From JAWLBR01 sp041687495 (GTDB lineage Bacteria > Bacillota > Limnochordia > DTU087 > JAAYGB01), in assembly GCA_041687495.1 (NCBI GenBank), contig JAWLBR010000017.1, positions 1 through 40,539 of the forward strand: a stretch of DNA of 40,539 bases, read 5' to 3'. Under the pieces are notes generated by a model. The model ran no database searches. It saw nothing but the letters and a program-made list of their open reading frames with translations, and was not told the DNA's origin. Made by a program: the position numbers and the translations under genes. Positions 25,715 through 34,130 of this stretch are shown in pieces. Numbering within the stretch: position 1 is the first letter of the stretch; every line of letters begins with the position of its first letter.

Positions 25715-25802
25715 TTGAAGCCCCTCCCAGAGTTTTCGTGATTGAATACTGCCAAATACAGGTTCACCTTTCTCTACATAGCCCACCGTGTGGTGCCTTC
25801 GC

Positions 25803-26177
25803 CTACTCCTCGAAAGCACCCTGAATGTGGCGGATGGCGGCGTCGGTCGGTGCCCACTGGATCTCAATGACATCAAATCGACAGTACATGTCGCTCATCC
25901 CTTGGTGCTGCATAGTCCACACTTGAGCCGCCTGGATTATTCGGCTCTGTTTACGGCGGTCTACTGCCATTATTCCACTGCTAGGAGGACCTCCCTTTTT
26001 TCGCGTTTTAACTTCGACGAATACTACGACTCCATCCTTGATTGCGACGATGTCCACTTCTGCTCGCTTTGAGCGAAAATTTCGGTCTAGAATCCGATAA
26101 CCCCGCTGCTGAAGCCAGCGGCAAGCCAAGGCCTCTCCCCGACGACCCAACTGGTAGGCGTGACCCCCGACAGACAT
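25803..26177 (-). CDS. yraN: UPF0102 protein YraN (endonuclease-like fold)
   Basis: 124 residues. The family pattern is present in order: LGRRGEALACRWLQQRGYRILDRNFR, AEVDIVAIKDGVVVFVEVKTRK, and the DRRKQSRI segment. The E-x-D-x-V-x-V-E-V-K arrangement is a Holliday-junction-resolvase-like nuclease core; the cellular role is not settled. It commonly sits just after rnhB. Its ATG shares a base with the stop of the upstream HD-GYP gene (TAATG), so it is coupled to it. Confidence 0.92.
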   Translation of the reverse strand: MSVGGHAYQLGRRGEALACRWLQQRGYRILDRNFRSKRAEVDIVAIKDGVVVFVEVKTRKKGGPPSSGIMAVDRRKQSRIIQAAQVWTMQHQGMSDMYCRFDVIEIQWAPTDAAIRHIQGAFEE

Positions 26178-27235
26178 TACCCTATCACAACCCGATAAAC
26201 GTCCACAGATTCCTCTTGACGCAGGTCAATCTCTAGAACCTCATTCAACCTCTTTCCGTCGGCCCCATACTGCAACCTGACCACAGGTCGATCTTTGTCT
26301 CTTCTATGAATGTCGACAACGATGCCGATCTCTCCAGAAGTCAGCTGCACTGTACACCCCACTGGATAGGGGGCAATGTTGCTCAAAAGAGCGTCTGCCG
26401 CTTCGGCGTCGTAGTGAATTCCCTTGAGGCTTCGAATGACCCGCAGCGCGTCGAAGGGCTGCCTTCCTCGGCGGTAGACCCGGTCTGAAGTCATGGCGTC
26501 GTACGAGTCGGCGACTGCGACGATCCGGCCATAGATATGGATCTCTTCCCCTGATAATCCCCGGGGGTAGCCCTGGCCATTGTACCTCTCGTGATGCTGA
26601 AAGGCCACATGGGCAACCCGGGCACTGATCCGATGGTTGTGTCGAAGCAGGTTAAAACCATGCTGGGGATGCAGCTTCATCTGCTCCCACTCCGAATTCG
26701 TCAGGTTATCTGGCTTATTGGTTATCTGTTCATCAACCAGCACCTTGCCAATATCGTGAAGGAGCGCCCCAACGGCTAGTTCCTTGGAATCCAGCGCGTT
26801 CAGGTTCAAAGCCAACCCGATCACCACCGAAAGCACACATACGTTGACGCTGTGAGTAAACGTGTAGCTATCGTAGGAATGGATGTCAGTGAGCCCCACC
26901 GCGACTTCTCGGTTTTGCAGAACCTCATCAACGATGGAATTTGCTGCATCCTGAACTGAATCCAAATTGATGCTGGCTCCAATCCGAGCAGACTCAAACG
27001 CCGTTACCACGGCTTTAGTGGCTTTTAGCTGAGTTTCAGTGGTGATGATGTCCGAGGGAAGTGGTTCATCCGCTTCTCCAACGTAAACAGCATAGTAACC
27101 GAGCCTGGCTAGCTGCCGGATGTATGTACCCCGCAGCACCACGCCTCGACCCAGCAGCAGTGCTCCATCAGGACTGAACACCGGCCTAGCCAACACCAGC
27201 CCTGGCTTGAGCTTCTCTACAGGCATGATGTACAA
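26177..27235 (-). CDS. HD-GYP domain protein, likely cyclic-di-GMP phosphodiesterase
   Basis: 352 residues. The N-terminal ~60 residues form a small domain often seen before HD-GYP (LKPGLVLARPVF...LLGRGVVL). The HD-GYP core follows: H128, H160-D161 (LLHDIGK), H214-H215-E216 and G222-Y223-P224 (NGQGYPRGL), then VADSYDAMTSDR. These residues hold the metal centre that hydrolyses cyclic-di-GMP. The last ~60 residues are an extra beta-rich piece (VGCTVQLTSGEIGIVV). No membrane helix is seen, so it is cytoplasmic. TTG at 27235 is preferred since GGAGG lies 8 nt upstream; an ATG three codons later is too far from it. Confidence 0.92.
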   Translation of the reverse strand: MYIMPVEKLKPGLVLARPVFSPDGALLLGRGVVLRGTYIRQLARLGYYAVYVGEADEPLPSDIITTETQLKATKAVVTAFESARIGASINLDSVQDAANSIVDEVLQNREVAVGLTDIHSYDSYTFTHSVNVCVLSVVIGLALNLNALDSKELAVGALLHDIGKVLVDEQITNKPDNLTNSEWEQMKLHPQHGFNLLRHNHRISARVAHVAFQHHERYNGQGYPRGLSGEEIHIYGRIVAVADSYDAMTSDRVYRRGRQPFDALRVIRSLKGIHYDAEAADALLSNIAPYPVGCTVQLTSGEIGIVVDIHRRDKDRPVVRLQYGADGKRLNEVLEIDLRQEESVDVYRVVIG

Positions 27236-27247
27236 GACAACGTCCTC

Positions 27248-28072
27248 CTAGACACCAAATAACTTAGCCTGGACCGACTCAACCGGTGCGAAACTTCTCC
27301 GGTGTTCCGAAGTAGGGCCCAGCGCATAGATGGCAGCAAGGTGCTCTTTTGTTCCGTAGCCCTTGTGCTGCGCAAAACCGTAATTTGGATACCTTTTATC
27401 CAATTCAATCATATAATCGTCGCGGCAAACCTTGGCCAAAATCGATGCTGCCGCGATACTAGCGATGCGGGCGTCGCCCTTGGTCACAGTCCTTTGGAGA
27501 GAGGCAACTCCAGGTATGGCGGCATTGCCATCGACCAAAACCAGTGATTCACTCGGTGTCGAAATCTGCTTCAGAGCGCGACGCATTGCCAGGAAGGTAG
27601 CCTGTCTAATGTTAAGCTGATCAATCTCACCTGAATCGGAACAACCCACAGCCCAAGCCAGAGCCCGGTGTCGGATTTCGGCAGCCAACTGCCTGCGAGC
27701 CGAATCGCTCAACTTCTTGGAATCATCTAGTCCCAACACAGCTGAGTCTGGACGCAGCACCACTGCCGCAGCAAAAACGGGTCCGGCCAAGGGACCTCTG
27801 CCTGCCTCGTCTACTCCGATAACAAAGCTAAGTCCCCGCCGATTGACCAACCAATTCTGGTACCGATACAGGCGCCGCTGATGTATTACCCACCGGCGCT
27901 CTTGCTCCAACCGTCTCAACTCACGCTGGGCCAACTGTCGCACTCCTACCCGGCTATCATGCATGAGCTCTCTGAGCCAACTTGCGTCGGGCGGCTGTGC
28001 GGCCATTAGTTTCTCTATCTGGGCGATAGTACAGCCGGACACATCAGGCCCAGTCTTATCACTTGTCCCCAA
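27248..28072 (-). CDS. rnhB: Ribonuclease HII
   Basis: 274 residues. The catalytic motifs are visible: GVDEAGRGPLAGPV with the acidic D-E pair, SKKLSD, LVDGN and the later D-D in KVCRDDYM; the tail carries YGFAQHKGYGTKEH. The ~90-residue helical N-terminal extension (TIAQIEKLM...RVGVRQLAQRELRRLEQE) is as in the B. subtilis enzyme. It removes ribonucleotides from DNA and RNA-DNA hybrids. TTG at 28072 is chosen because AAGGGAG lies 8 nt upstream. The frame is open further upstream but that part overlaps a hairpin-rich leader. Confidence 0.95.
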   Translation of the reverse strand: MGTSDKTGPDVSGCTIAQIEKLMAAQPPDASWLRELMHDSRVGVRQLAQRELRRLEQERRWVIHQRRLYRYQNWLVNRRGLSFVIGVDEAGRGPLAGPVFAAAVVLRPDSAVLGLDDSKKLSDSARRQLAAEIRHRALAWAVGCSDSGEIDQLNIRQATFLAMRRALKQISTPSESLVLVDGNAAIPGVASLQRTVTKGDARIASIAAASILAKVCRDDYMIELDKRYPNYGFAQHKGYGTKEHLAAIYALGPTSEHRRSFAPVESVQAKLFGV

Positions 28073-28201
28073 TTTGCGGACTCCCTTCTCCTGGTGAACC
28101 ACGCCTAAAGCAACTTTTTCGTTACCATCGCCTCGGATCCTGCCGGTAAACGGTAACTCAGCTGAACCCAAGCGCCATGAGACGTTACCCACGGCGGCTG
28201 C

Positions 28202-28269
28202 ACAAACAAAAACAAGCACCCCGTCAGTGACAGGATGCCTCACACCTAGGCTTAACTTAGGTAAGCATC
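28202..28269 (-). promoter_or_regulatory. Candidate attenuator between rbgA and rnhB
   Basis: A terminator-like hairpin (28216-28238; a 10-bp stem with two G-U pairs and a 3-nt loop) is followed on the minus strand by a T-rich stretch (TTGTTTTTGTTTG). Its 5' arm begins with GCATC, which can instead pair with GATGC at 28265-28269, supported by ACCTA/TAGGT pairing (28258-28262 with 28244-28248). The two structures exclude each other, as in an attenuator. It may simply be the rbgA terminator; the ligand or trigger is unknown. Confidence 0.55.
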
Positions 28270-28293
28270 TTCTCTACCCGATCATCCACAGCC

Positions 28294-29154
28294 TTAATCC
28301 GCGGCCTGATCGTTCGGAGGAGCGTCCAAACTAACACGCCCCAACCTCCCAGCTCGAAACTCCTGTAGCAGCAGTCTAGCCGCTTTCTGAAAGTCAACTC
28401 TGCCACCAGAGATCAAAAGACCTCTTCGTCTGCCGACCGCCTCAACTAGGTCTATCCCTAAGGCCGGCAGTTCCTCTAACCGATAACGTTCCTGCAATGT
28501 TTGTGGGTAGTTCTCAGCCAGGAACTCTGCCAGCTGCACCGTGACAGCCTGCCAGTCGTATACCTCATCGCTTACAGCGCCTGTGACCGCCAAACTGAAC
28601 GCTACATGGGGATCTTCAAACTTGGGCCAAAGAATTCCCGGAGTATCCAGCAATTGCATCTTGGCACCAACCTTGATCCACTGTTTGCCCCGAGTGACCC
28701 CTGCCTTAGCTCCCACTCGTGCCTTGGTACTGCCCACAAGCCGGTTGATCAGAGTAGATTTTCCGACGTTAGGAACTCCCGCGACCAGAACTCGCAGCGG
28801 CCTCGGGTTACGCCCCCGCTCTTTCATCTGCTTCGTCACGGTATCTGCTAACTGCTCCAGGCGAGTTCTTAGCGGTTTAGCTCCCTGGGCACTGGTAAGG
28901 TTAAGGCCGACCACCGACTGGCCTACGTGTCTCCACCTTGCCATCCACTGATCTGTGGTCCTTGCGTCAGCGAGATCAACCTTCGTTAAAGCCAAAACTA
29001 CAGGCTTTTGGCCAAGTAACTGAGGCAGCTCAGGATTCCGGCTGCTCTGGGGGATACGAGCATCGGCTACTTCCACAACGACATCCACAACCTTGAGTTG
29101 TTCCCCGATCACCCGCCTGGTCTTGGCCATGTGGCCCGGATACCACTGAATCAC
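28294..29154 (-). CDS. rbgA: Ribosome biogenesis GTPase RbgA (YlqF)
   Basis: 286 residues with the circularly permuted GTPase order: NKxD-like motif first (ALTKVDLAD), then LTSAQG, then Walker A (GVPNVGKSTLINRLVG) and finally DTPGILWPKF. The N-terminus MIQWYPGHMAKT and the DARIPQSSRNPEL segment are typical of RbgA, which acts in late assembly of the 50S subunit. It lies between lepB and rnhB, as in B. subtilis apart from the inserted lepB. Confidence 0.96.
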   Translation of the reverse strand: MIQWYPGHMAKTRRVIGEQLKVVDVVVEVADARIPQSSRNPELPQLLGQKPVVLALTKVDLADARTTDQWMARWRHVGQSVVGLNLTSAQGAKPLRTRLEQLADTVTKQMKERGRNPRPLRVLVAGVPNVGKSTLINRLVGSTKARVGAKAGVTRGKQWIKVGAKMQLLDTPGILWPKFEDPHVAFSLAVTGAVSDEVYDWQAVTVQLAEFLAENYPQTLQERYRLEELPALGIDLVEAVGRRRGLLISGGRVDFQKAARLLLQEFRAGRLGRVSLDAPPNDQAAD

Positions 29155-29202
29155 TACTGCCTCACCCCACTGAAAACGTAAAACAAGACTCAGATACCAG
29201 TC

Positions 29203-29763
29203 CTATTCGAGATTGGCTAGAACCTTTGGGACCTGCATAACTCCAATCTCGGTCAGGGGCCAGTATCGGAACAAAGCGCGTCCGACCAACAGTTTGCGTT
29301 CGACTAGACCGACATCCTCGTAGCGGCTGTCATCGCTATTGGTCCGATTATCACCAAGGACGAAATAACGGCCCTGCGGCACCTCAACCGGACCGGAGTC
29401 TCGATAGATGGCCCCAAAGGTTGGTCCATTGATATAGGATTCCTCCAACTTCTCGCCATTTACATATACATATCCCTGCTTGATCAAGACCTGGTCTCCT
29501 GGGACCCCAATAATCCGCTTAATGAACTTGCGGCGGGTATCACTGGGATACTTAAAGACAACAACCTCGCCCCGCTTCGGCTCTCGGAAACGCCAAGTCA
29601 GTTTATCCACTAACAGTCTCTCGCCATCCTGGAGAGTTGGAACCATCGAAGAACCTTGTACCAAAAAAGACTGGGCAATAAAAGTGATAATAAACAAAGC
29701 CAAGACAACGGCAATAACCAACGCTTCCAAGTACTCTCTGATCTCGGACTTCACTGTCCCCAC
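29203..29763 (-). CDS. lepB: Signal peptidase I
   Basis: About 186 residues. One N-terminal membrane anchor (LEALVIAVVLALFIITFIAQSF) is followed by the catalytic serine near S39 (QGSSMVPTL), the catalytic lysine near K82 (FIKRIIGVPGD) and the box-E motif YFVLGDNRTNSDDSR. It cuts signal peptides from exported proteins at the outer membrane face. GTG at 29763 has GGGGG 7 nt upstream; GTG 29754 is an alternative. Its place between rplS and rbgA is common in clostridia. Confidence 0.94.
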   Translation of the reverse strand: MGTVKSEIREYLEALVIAVVLALFIITFIAQSFLVQGSSMVPTLQDGERLLVDKLTWRFREPKRGEVVVFKYPSDTRRKFIKRIIGVPGDQVLIKQGYVYVNGEKLEESYINGPTFGAIYRDSGPVEVPQGRYFVLGDNRTNSDDSRYEDVGLVERKLLVGRALFRYWPLTEIGVMQVPKVLANLE

Positions 29764-29805
29764 GCCTTCACCCCCTAGGCACTGCACACCAAATACTCAA
29801 ATAGC

Positions 29806-29846
29806 GAAAAGGGGACTGGCAATAGTCCCCTCTTCCACTGCCAGTC
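29806..29846 (-). terminator. Terminator after rplS with a competing stem
   Basis: GGGGACT pairs with AGTCCCC around a 6-nt loop and is followed by TTTT on the minus strand (29806-29830), a terminator just past rplS. A second stem, GACTGGCA (29839-29846) with TGCCAGTC (29814-29821), uses the same 3' bases and would prevent it. This could tune read-through into lepB. Confidence 0.65.
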
Positions 29847-29865
29847 AATCCCAAAGAGCTTAGGC

Positions 29866-30213
29866 CTAGGACCGGCGGCGCTCCTTGATCCTGGCGGCTT
29901 TCCCTCTACGCTCCCGCAGATAGTACAGCTTAGCTCTGCGGACTTTACCCAGTCGAGTAACAACGATTTTGTCGACCCGACGTGAGTGAACTGGGAAAAT
30001 CCGTTCTACACCAATACCCTGGGAAACCTTACGGACGGTAAAGGTCTCACGAATTCCGCTGCCAGAGCGGGCAATGACCACGCCCTCGAAAACCTGAATC
30101 CGCTCCCGGCCACCTTCCACGACTTTCACATGAACCTGAACTGTGTCTCCAGGGCGGAAATCTGGTACATCATCTCGCAGTTGCTCTTGCTCTAGAGTGC
30201 GAATAATATCCAT
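29866..30213 (-). CDS. rplS: 50S ribosomal protein L19
   Basis: 115 residues, the expected length. The L19 sequence is clear: RPGDTVQVHVKVVEGGRERIQVFEGVVIARSG, then ETFTVRKVSQGIGVERIFPVHS and a basic C-terminus (KVRRAKLYYLRERRGKAARIKE). It sits at the 30S-50S interface. The ATG at 30213 (MDIIRTLEQ) follows AAGGGGG. It comes after trmD with a ~130-nt leader, which may carry its own control, but I could not define a structure there. Confidence 0.97.
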   Translation of the reverse strand: MDIIRTLEQEQLRDDVPDFRPGDTVQVHVKVVEGGRERIQVFEGVVIARSGSGIRETFTVRKVSQGIGVERIFPVHSRRVDKIVVTRLGKVRRAKLYYLRERRGKAARIKERRRS

Positions 30214-30342
30214 TACACAAAAACCCCCTTCCCACAACTGGTCTCAAATATCAAACAGCCCAAAAACAGCTGTCTTAGCCAAACTTCTGCCCGCAAACTG
30301 CGCCAGGATCGAAAAACCGAAGTTTCCAGTTTCCCTAAAACC

Positions 30343-31092
30343 CTACTCATCAGCAGCGTCAGCAAACTCGGCCAGCCACTTCCGATCCTGTTCCGTTAAC
30401 CGATCGGCCATCCTCTTCAAGAGATCTGGCCGCCGCTGCCAGGTCCGAAACAATGACTCACGGCGCCGCCATTGGCGGATCTTCTCGTGATGCCCCGAGA
30501 GCAGCACCTCTGGGACCTCCATATTGCGAAAAACTCTAGGCCTGGTATATTGAGGGTATTCCAAAAGTCCATTATATAGACTGTCATCCAGTGGGCTATC
30601 GGAATCCAATACACCTGGGAGCAGACGAGTCACAGCGTCAATAATCAGCATCGCCGGCAGTTCGCCGCCGGTAAGCACAAAATCTCCAATTGACACTTCC
30701 GCAGTGGCCAATCTGCGAATACGCTCGTCAAATCCTTCGTAATGGCCACAGATCAAGGTCATCTGCGTGAGATTCGACATCTGCTTTGCCATCTCTTGAT
30801 CAAACACTTGGCCTTGCGGACTGAGAAGGTAGATTGGACTGTCTTGGCTGCCAGCCCCGGCTTGCTCTCGCACAGCCTCAACAGCTCGATACATCGGTTC
30901 AGGCTTGAGCACCATACCCGCGCCCCCCCCGAAAGGGGAGTCATCGACCTGCCGATGCTTATCGGTAGCGAAGTCCCGGATGTTCCACAGGTTAACTTCC
31001 ACCAGACCTGCGACTTGCGCCCGCTTCATAATACTCTCAGAAAGAGGGCCGGTAAACATGTCCGGGAACAGAGTCAGAATGTCAAACCTCAC
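30343..31092 (-). CDS. trmD: tRNA (guanine-N1-)-methyltransferase TrmD
   Basis: 249 residues. TrmD motifs are present: RFDILTLFPDMF at the start, DDSPFGGGAGMVLKPEP, LLSPQGQVF, LICGHYEGFDERI and the knot segment SIGDFVLTGGELPAMLIIDAV. It uses S-adenosylmethionine to methylate G37 of tRNAs, preventing frameshifts. The GTG at 31092 gives the family's usual first residues and has GGGG 8 nt upstream; a GTG three codons earlier (31101) is the alternative. Confidence 0.97.
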   Translation of the reverse strand: MRFDILTLFPDMFTGPLSESIMKRAQVAGLVEVNLWNIRDFATDKHRQVDDSPFGGGAGMVLKPEPMYRAVEAVREQAGAGSQDSPIYLLSPQGQVFDQEMAKQMSNLTQMTLICGHYEGFDERIRRLATAEVSIGDFVLTGGELPAMLIIDAVTRLLPGVLDSDSPLDDSLYNGLLEYPQYTRPRVFRNMEVPEVLLSGHHEKIRQWRRRESLFRTWQRRPDLLKRMADRLTEQDRKWLAEFADAADE

Positions 31093-31106
31093 CTGCGCCA
31101 CCCCAT

Positions 31107-31640
31107 CTATTCTTCTTCGACCAAACCGGGCAGTAGATGCACAACCATCCTGCCTGAGTCAACGTCGATGTCCTTAACCACGTCCTTGATGGCAGGCAGC
31201 AAAATGTCTTCCTTTCCCCTGTCAGTGCGCTCAACGACATATACATCATTGGCACCGGGCTGCAGCACTTCCTTGACCTTACCCAATAACTGACCAGAAT
31301 CGGTAAAGACTTGCAGACCAACCAGATCAAAGATATAGAAATGACCCGGGGGCAGCGGAATCAGCTCTTCTCTGGTTACCCGAAGCAGACTACCGCGCAA
31401 ACGCTCTGCCGCCTCAACACTATCAATGCCCTCCAGCCGCAGAATTACGAAATCCTTTTGCGACCTTGCACTTATCACTTTGTACCGGGTCGCAACATTG
31501 CCGGATGGTTGCACAATTACCGAATCCATAGCCCGAAACCGTTCTGGGAACTCGGTAGTCAGAACCGCTTTCATCTCACCCCGCAAGCCGTGGGGCCGAG
31601 TAATTCTGCCGATATCAAACAGCTCGTGTTCTTCTGCCAC
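31107..31640 (-). CDS. rimM: Ribosome maturation factor RimM
   Basis: 177 residues. The N-terminal RimM domain shows IGRITRPHGLRGEMKAVLTTEFPERF and the C-terminal PRC barrel shows FYIFDLVGLQVFTDSGQLLGKV, ANDVYVV and LLPAIKDVVKDID. RimM assists assembly of the 30S head. The start is GTG; it directly precedes trmD with a 14-nt gap, the usual order. Confidence 0.96.
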   Translation of the reverse strand: MAEEHELFDIGRITRPHGLRGEMKAVLTTEFPERFRAMDSVIVQPSGNVATRYKVISARSQKDFVILRLEGIDSVEAAERLRGSLLRVTREELIPLPPGHFYIFDLVGLQVFTDSGQLLGKVKEVLQPGANDVYVVERTDRGKEDILLPAIKDVVKDIDVDSGRMVVHLLPGLVEEE

Positions 31641-31669
31641 TAAAGCTCACACTCCCCGGAAGGCAAACC

Positions 31670-32080
31670 TTACCCTTGACGCAATTCAACGATTACACCG
31701 TCTTTGCACACTATTTCCTGCTTAAGCATTTGTTCAAGGGACATCCCCACTTCTAAGCAGACTGTCCTCTCTAGAGTGCCTCGGGTAATCTCCTCGCCAA
31801 GTGCCAAACTTTGGATCTCCCTAACCTGGGTCTGCAAGCGTTCTTTGGCCTGCCGGCGCTTGTCTTTCTCCTCATCAAACTGCCGCCTAACTTCCATGGC
31901 CCGTTTGAGATTCTGCTTCTCCATTTCCGGCAGCAGACGCTTAGCTTGGAACTCCAACTGCTGCAGTTCGATATCCAATTGCCCAATGCTGCGCATTACC
32001 TCTTCGACCAGTTCTTCTTTCAGCTTTTCCGTAACAATTGCTTTCCAAGCAACTGGTAGATTCACTGTAATCTGGTCCAC
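31670..32080 (-). CDS. ylqD: YlqD family protein
   Basis: 136 residues. The N-terminus (VNLPVAWKAIVTEKLKEELVEE) and the long charged coiled coil that follows match B. subtilis YlqD, which also sits between khpA and rimM. A small C-terminal beta part (LEVGMSLEQMLKQEIVCKDGVIVEL) is seen. Function is unknown. The GTG at 32080 is chosen because GGGGGG lies 5 nt upstream and it fits the family start; an ATG nine codons earlier lacks a site. Confidence 0.8.
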   Translation of the reverse strand: MDQITVNLPVAWKAIVTEKLKEELVEEVMRSIGQLDIELQQLEFQAKRLLPEMEKQNLKRAMEVRRQFDEEKDKRRQAKERLQTQVREIQSLALGEEITRGTLERTVCLEVGMSLEQMLKQEIVCKDGVIVELRQG

Positions 32081-32117
32081 ACGATCCCCCCTGACACTGC
32101 TGGGCACTGTCTAGTAG

Positions 32118-32348
32118 TCAGTCGATGATCTCGACGTGAACCATTTTGCCTTCCTTGGTGGCTGCAGCTTTGACAACTGTCCGGATGGCTCTGGCGATAC
32201 GCCCCTGCTTACCGATAACCTTGCCCATATCTTCTTCCGCCACCCGCAGCTCGATGATCAGGGACTTTTCTCCCTCAACCTGACTGACCTGCACGTCATC
32301 GGGCCGATCTACCAGTGACTTAACAATAAACTCAACAAGCTCTCGCAT
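32118..32348 (-). CDS. khpA: RNA-binding KH-domain protein KhpA
   Basis: 76 residues. It is essentially a single KH domain with the GxxG-type loop in MGKVIGKQGRIARAIRTVVKAAA. KhpA acts with KhpB in RNA binding and cell-envelope control in other Firmicutes. The ATG at 32348 follows GGGGG. It lies 21 nt past rpsP, the conserved place. Confidence 0.93.
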   Translation of the reverse strand: MRELVEFIVKSLVDRPDDVQVSQVEGEKSLIIELRVAEEDMGKVIGKQGRIARAIRTVVKAAATKEGKMVHVEIID

Positions 32349-32369
32349 GTGGCCTACCCCCCGCTGCAC

Positions 32370-32636
32370 CTACTTGCGAGATGCAGAAAACTTCTCCATC
32401 AATCCGATCCGAGTAAGCAGCTGCCTGGCACTGTCTGAAGGTTGAGCACCTTTGCTCAGCCAGTCCAAAGTTTTGTCCTCGTCTACCCGAATCTCTGCTG
32501 GTTCGGTGATAGGGTTGTAGTATCCCAGCTGCTCGATGAATGCTCCATCACGCGCAGCCCGAGAATCTGCGACAACCAAACGGTAAAATGGGCGCTTCTT
32601 GGCTCCCATCCGACGCAAGCGAATCCTCACTGCCAT
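32370..32636 (-). CDS. rpsP: 30S ribosomal protein S16
   Basis: 88 residues. The S16 pattern is plain: MAVRIRLRRMGAKKRPFYRLVV, DSRAARDGAFIEQLGYYNP and DWLSKGAQPSDSARQLL. It supports early 30S assembly. The ATG at 32636 has AGGAGGTGA upstream. Two hairpins lie in the leader (see 32672-32718). Confidence 0.97.
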   Translation of the reverse strand: MAVRIRLRRMGAKKRPFYRLVVADSRAARDGAFIEQLGYYNPITEPAEIRVDEDKTLDWLSKGAQPSDSARQLLTRIGLMEKFSASRK

Positions 32637-32671
32637 GTATCTCACCTCCTACTGGTATGGTTACACTGAAA

Positions 32672-32718
32672 GAACTACCACTGGAGTAGTTCGATATAAT
32701 CAACGGCAACTTGCCGTT
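32672..32718 (-). other. Two stem-loops in the ffh-rpsP gap
   Basis: AACGGC/GCCGTT around AAGTT (32702-32718) and GAACTAC/GTAGTTC around a 7-nt loop (32672-32692) lie between ffh and rpsP. Only TTTC follows the second, so termination would be weak. They could partly terminate or process the ffh message, or form an rpsP leader. Confidence 0.45.
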
Positions 32719-32742
32719 AATCCCACAAATTAGGGACTTACC

Positions 32743-34089
32743 CTACTGAAACATCTTGAACAGACCTTTGCGCTTCTTTGCAGACTTCTCCATGGCACCA
32801 AACTGCTTCATCATCTGCTTGGTCTCTTTGAACTGCTTGAGCAGTCGGTTGATGTCTTGTACCCTTGTACCGCTGCCCGCTGCAATTCTGCGTTTCCGGC
32901 TGCGGTCAATTGCTCCAGGATTGCGGCGTTCATAGGGGGTCATTGAATAGATGATGGCCTCAATGTGTTTGAGATGCTTCTCATCGATCTCCAATCCCTT
33001 AAGCCCCTTGACCTGAGACATGCCGGGGATCATCTCCATGATCTGATCCAGCGGACCCATGTTCTGGACTTGCTTCATCTGATCCAGAAAATCGTCAAAA
33101 GTAAACTCAGCCTTTCGCATCCTATCGGCCATTTCCTTGGCCTTACTCTCATCGATGGAGGCCTCAGCCTTTTCAATCAGACTAAGGACATCACCCATCC
33201 CTAGGATCCGAGAGGCAATGCGGTCGGGGTGGAATGACTCAAGGGCGTCCATCTTCTCGCCCATAGCTGCGTACTTAATCGGCTTGCCGGTCACCGCTCG
33301 AATCGACAACGCAGCTCCGCCTCTAGCATCTCCATCGAGCTTAGTGAGAACAACACCATCAATGTCTAGTCTAGAGTCAAATTCCTGCGCAACATTCACG
33401 GCGTCTTGTCCAGTCATCGCATCCACCAGAAGCAGAATCTGATCGGGGCTGACTGCTGCCCTAATTCCCTCCAGTTCCTGCATCATCTGTTCGTCAATGT
33501 GCAGGCGGCCCGCAGTATCAATGAGAACAATGTCGCTACCATGGGACTGGGCGTGCTCAATGCCACCCTTGGCGATGTCCACGGGGCTTTGTTTATCGCC
33601 CATCTGAAACACCGGTACCTCTATCTGACCACCCAACACCATCAGCTGCTTAATTGCAGCCGGACGATAAACGTCCCCAGCCACCAGAAGCGGACGGTGT
33701 CCTTGCTTCTTCAACCGATACGCCAGTTTAGAAGCTGTTGTGGTCTTTCCAGCGCCCTGCAGGCCTACCAGCATGATTACAGTAGGTGGGCGATTTGACA
33801 GCTCCAGCCGGCTTTGCGTGCCTCCCATTAACTCAGTTAGCTCATCGCGGACAATCTTAATCACCTGCTGAGCTGGGGAAAGGCTTGACAGGACCTCATG
33901 GCCAACGGCTCGTTCCCGCACCCGGTTGACAAAGTCCTTGACCACTTTGTAGTTGACATCGGCTTCTAATAGGGCCAGCCGGACTTCACGGAGCGCAACC
34001 TTTACGTCCGCTTCAGTTAGCTTGCCATGCCGCTTTAAGTTATCCAGTGCACCTTGGAGTTTTTCGGCTAGGTTACTGAAAATGGCCAT
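32743..34089 (-). CDS. ffh: Signal recognition particle protein Ffh
   Basis: 448 residues. The N domain, the G domain (GLQGAGKTTTASKLA, DTAGRLHID, TKLDGDARGGAAL) and the Met-rich M domain (MIPGMSQVKGL, then RRIAAGSGTRVQDINRLL) are all seen. Ffh binds signal sequences and 4.5S/6S RNA and docks with FtsY. The start has GGGGGGAG. It follows ylxM, as in B. subtilis. Confidence 0.98.
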   Translation of the reverse strand: MAIFSNLAEKLQGALDNLKRHGKLTEADVKVALREVRLALLEADVNYKVVKDFVNRVRERAVGHEVLSSLSPAQQVIKIVRDELTELMGGTQSRLELSNRPPTVIMLVGLQGAGKTTTASKLAYRLKKQGHRPLLVAGDVYRPAAIKQLMVLGGQIEVPVFQMGDKQSPVDIAKGGIEHAQSHGSDIVLIDTAGRLHIDEQMMQELEGIRAAVSPDQILLLVDAMTGQDAVNVAQEFDSRLDIDGVVLTKLDGDARGGAALSIRAVTGKPIKYAAMGEKMDALESFHPDRIASRILGMGDVLSLIEKAEASIDESKAKEMADRMRKAEFTFDDFLDQMKQVQNMGPLDQIMEMIPGMSQVKGLKGLEIDEKHLKHIEAIIYSMTPYERRNPGAIDRSRKRRIAAGSGTRVQDINRLLKQFKETKQMMKQFGAMEKSAKKRKGLFKMFQ

Positions 34090-34130
34090 TGCTAATCTCC
34101 CCCCAAAGGCAAACTCTTGTCCATATGAAG

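Noticed and set aside
25715..25876. 54-residue N-terminal extension of the UroD-thioredoxin protein
   Set aside because: Arg-rich, overlaps yraN in another frame, and the ATG at 25714 has GGGAGGGG at ideal spacing and begins at the family start.
28073..28243. 57-residue extension of RNase HII
   Set aside because: It would run through the hairpin-rich leader; the TTG at 28072 has a well-spaced AAGGGAG and gives a normal length.
30214..30342. L19-type leader or riboswitch before rplS
   Set aside because: Only short stems (CAGC/GCTG) could be drawn; nothing strong or recognisable.
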